The translations under genes and the position numbers were made by a program. DNA of 64,000 nt from Bolinopsis microptera (taxonomy: Eukaryota > Ctenophora > Tentaculata > Lobata > Bolinopsidae): the NCBI RefSeq assembly GCF_026151205.1, contig NC_087075.1, positions 556,501 to 620,500 of the forward strand, in the 5' to 3' direction. How positions within the stretch are numbered: position 1 is the first letter of the stretch; each line of letters opens with the position of its first letter. Positions 61,792 through 64,000 of the stretch are shown piece by piece. The notes beneath the pieces are model-generated. The model worked only from the letters and a program-made list of their open reading frames with translations, made no database searches and was not told where the DNA came from.

Positions 61792-64000
61792 AAATGTTAT
61801 CGCACAACATTGGGTTGATTGAATCCAAAATATTTATCAGCACTCGCACTAATATATGAAGTTCAATACTAATTTTAGTATGCCCATCGATCGTTTAACA
61901 CATAAAATAGAAGGTTATTAAAGAATAATTTAATGATTGGTTGTTGGGATATATCGATATTATCAATTATTAAAATAGTAATATGTGTTTGTAATAGTAA
62001 CTATTTGATTTACGATCGCTTACATATTAAAACACTACTACAATACTTTCACAAAACAAAACGACGGGACACAGAAAGGAGAAGGACACCACACACACGG
62101 AGAACTGGCTTGCTGTAGATTGAGAATCTGAATTATATTTAATTATGATCTTTGTTCAATTAAAAAGGTGTGATCATACTACTAGAGTATATTGGGCTGT
62201 CACAGTTGCTGCAAGGTTTAACATTGGGGTCCAAAACGTAGAGTGTTGAGTACAACTTATAATTTTCGCTGTTTTTACTAGTAAGAGATACAAAATAAAA
62301 AATATAAAGAATATAAATACTGCAAGTTTACGGATATAGCGCGAGCGAGCGGCGCCATTTCATAATTCTGGCGCTGGTAAATCACGCTGGGTAATGAAAT
62401 GAAAAAGTTATACAATGTTTAAGTTTTTGGCGCGCTATACCTTGATTGACAAAGTCAATCCGACCAGAATCGTTTGCTCTGCGAAGCAGAGCAACGTCGA
62501 CGCGACGCCGAACGTACGACGCATGACTCCATCGAAGATGCGAAGCAAGAATGCTAAGTTCGCTGCGGCGCAGTCGAAGCGGCGAGACCTCCAACACTAT
62601 ACCAAAAATTCAGAGTCCCATATCTCTTCATTAAGCCGTCGATAAAACAATTGCAATATAATAATTTAACATAACAATCAAAATGCACGTCTACCTCGAA
62701 TAAAAGTGTTTTTCGGATTTTTTCTTTTAGTTTACCCCTTATTTTAACATGGCAGCAGTCACTAGCGCTTTGCACGCCGCTTTTTTCAAGCTTCATGAAC
62801 GTCGCGTACAGAAGAAAAATACGATGAGAGGATCACACAAGGAACATCAAGCTAGGAAAATGTCAAAGCACAATCCCAAACTTTTCAATTGTTAATGAAA
62901 TGCAACCCACCGCTTTTGCGCTTTAGTAAAACAAAGTAATTTTTAGTAAAACAAAGTATTTTTATTTATTAGCATGCAATCGATTCATAAGAAATAATTA
63001 TAAGAATATAATAGTAATTCACACCATATAACTGATACGTTTCGAGTAGTCGTGCCATGGCTAAATTTAACTAGGACCAGTGGTGTCGATTAACAATTTT
63101 AAAAAGGTGCTTCTAAAGTGACACAAATGGAAAATTTTAAGAAAAGACGGATCAAAAACACAGATCCAAGGACAAAGGAGACCCCACTGCAGGACCATAC
63201 ATGCTATTGGCTTGTGCATGGCCCAAAAGGTTCGAGTTGTCCAGGAAACTTAACGAAGCAGGTCACCTAGTTTTGAATTCAGACTAGGCTTGATGCGTCT
63301 GGGGTTTCTAGGGGTGGGGAGTAGGATTTAGGATGTGCCAGGTTTGTTTCAGGCGGACATGGAAATAAGCGAGGTAATATAAATGTATATAAAAATCATA
63401 TCCAATAAAAAATAGATCCAAAAATAGATCCAAAGAATTCACACGGCAGTCAGGTAACATTCAGACAGGGATGCTTTTGAAACAGGTCTAATAAGCGCTT
63501 TTGTAATTTAGATGTATGCAAGGGAAGGGATGCTGATAGACAAAGCTGGTTACAATTCCAGCAATTAGGAGGGAGCCACTCAATTTCACTGGACGCCCAT
63601 GTTGTCAATTAGCTGGGTTTTCACGTAAGAGCTTTTTGATACGGCTCTTTGAAATTGAGTGGGGGGAAGAAAGGTCGGAAAATTATACTAGAGCAGGGAC
63701 CATGACATTGTTTTCAGGTGATATCAAAAGGAAGCAAGCGTGCGCATCCATCGAAGAAATTTAGACGAGTATAATTTGCAAATCCCAAACTGTAAAGCAT
63801 TGCAATTTTTGGTAGGTTTATAAACCTACAAAAACGCGAGCGGACTCGTCGACGGTCTTTAGAGACAAAATTTTAACCAGTAACATCACCCGTCAATGAC
63901 GGTTGTTCGCCTCGTACGCTGCGCACATTCCATGTGCAATTAGGACACACTTTATTTCGTAAAAAGCAATGTAACAAGCATTGAATAAGTTACACAATTT
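61792..64000 (+). repeat. Tandem array unit 4, cut by window end
   Basis: Matches the left 2.2 kb of the other units, including the ACG/GAC-rich patch near 62480-62530 and the TGTAGGTT palindrome near 63811. It ends before the MITE, so no gene of the cluster is reached. Confidence 0.9.

Noticed and set aside
1..64000. CRISPR array, prophage or bacterial operon
   Set aside because: No direct repeats with unique spacers, no bacterial genes, and all real genes have introns.

Overview
The window looks like nuclear DNA of an intron-rich, AT-rich invertebrate animal. Genes are split by short introns with GT..AG ends, and there are LINE retrotransposons, a MITE and simple-sequence satellites. Nothing in it is prokaryotic. 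A cnidarian or similar aquatic invertebrate is my guess from the transposon and orphan-gene families, held with low confidence.

The window falls into two very different parts. Positions 1 to about 8470 read cleanly. They hold the 3' part of a CR1/Jockey-like LINE with an open reverse-transcriptase frame (2-1417) and a 0.9 kb 3' UTR. Next comes an eight-exon gene of unknown function whose exon phases all join (2377-4586), then repeat-rich spacer DNA with two short tandem arrays, and an isolated terminal exon with a poly(A) signal (7519-7668).

From 8471 to the end the sequence is a head-to-tail array of one 17.7-17.8 kb unit: 8471-26180, 26181-43978, 43979-61791, and a partial fourth from about 61792. 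The copies differ from one another mainly by scattered one-base insertions and deletions that are private to each copy. No long reading frame therefore survives in any copy, but comparing copies restores coding exons. Read this way, each full unit carries four co-directional housekeeping genes: SLC35B1 (ER nucleotide transporter), RP9 (splicing-associated zinc-knuckle protein), WDR55 (nucleolar WD40 protein) and OSGEP/KAE1 (catalytic subunit of the KEOPS tRNA t6A complex). OSGEP is cut off before its C-terminal part. A 5'-truncated tail of the left-hand LINE family follows, then an unidentified coding-like stretch and a second LINE (endonuclease plus reverse transcriptase), before the next unit starts.

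The indel-dominated, copy-private differences fit uncorrected long-read sequence better than old pseudogenes. I therefore treat the genes as probably real but badly sequenced, and the copy number as unproven. I found no convincing new molecular system. The main result is the hidden four-gene cluster inside the array, together with the clean eight-exon orphan gene to its left.
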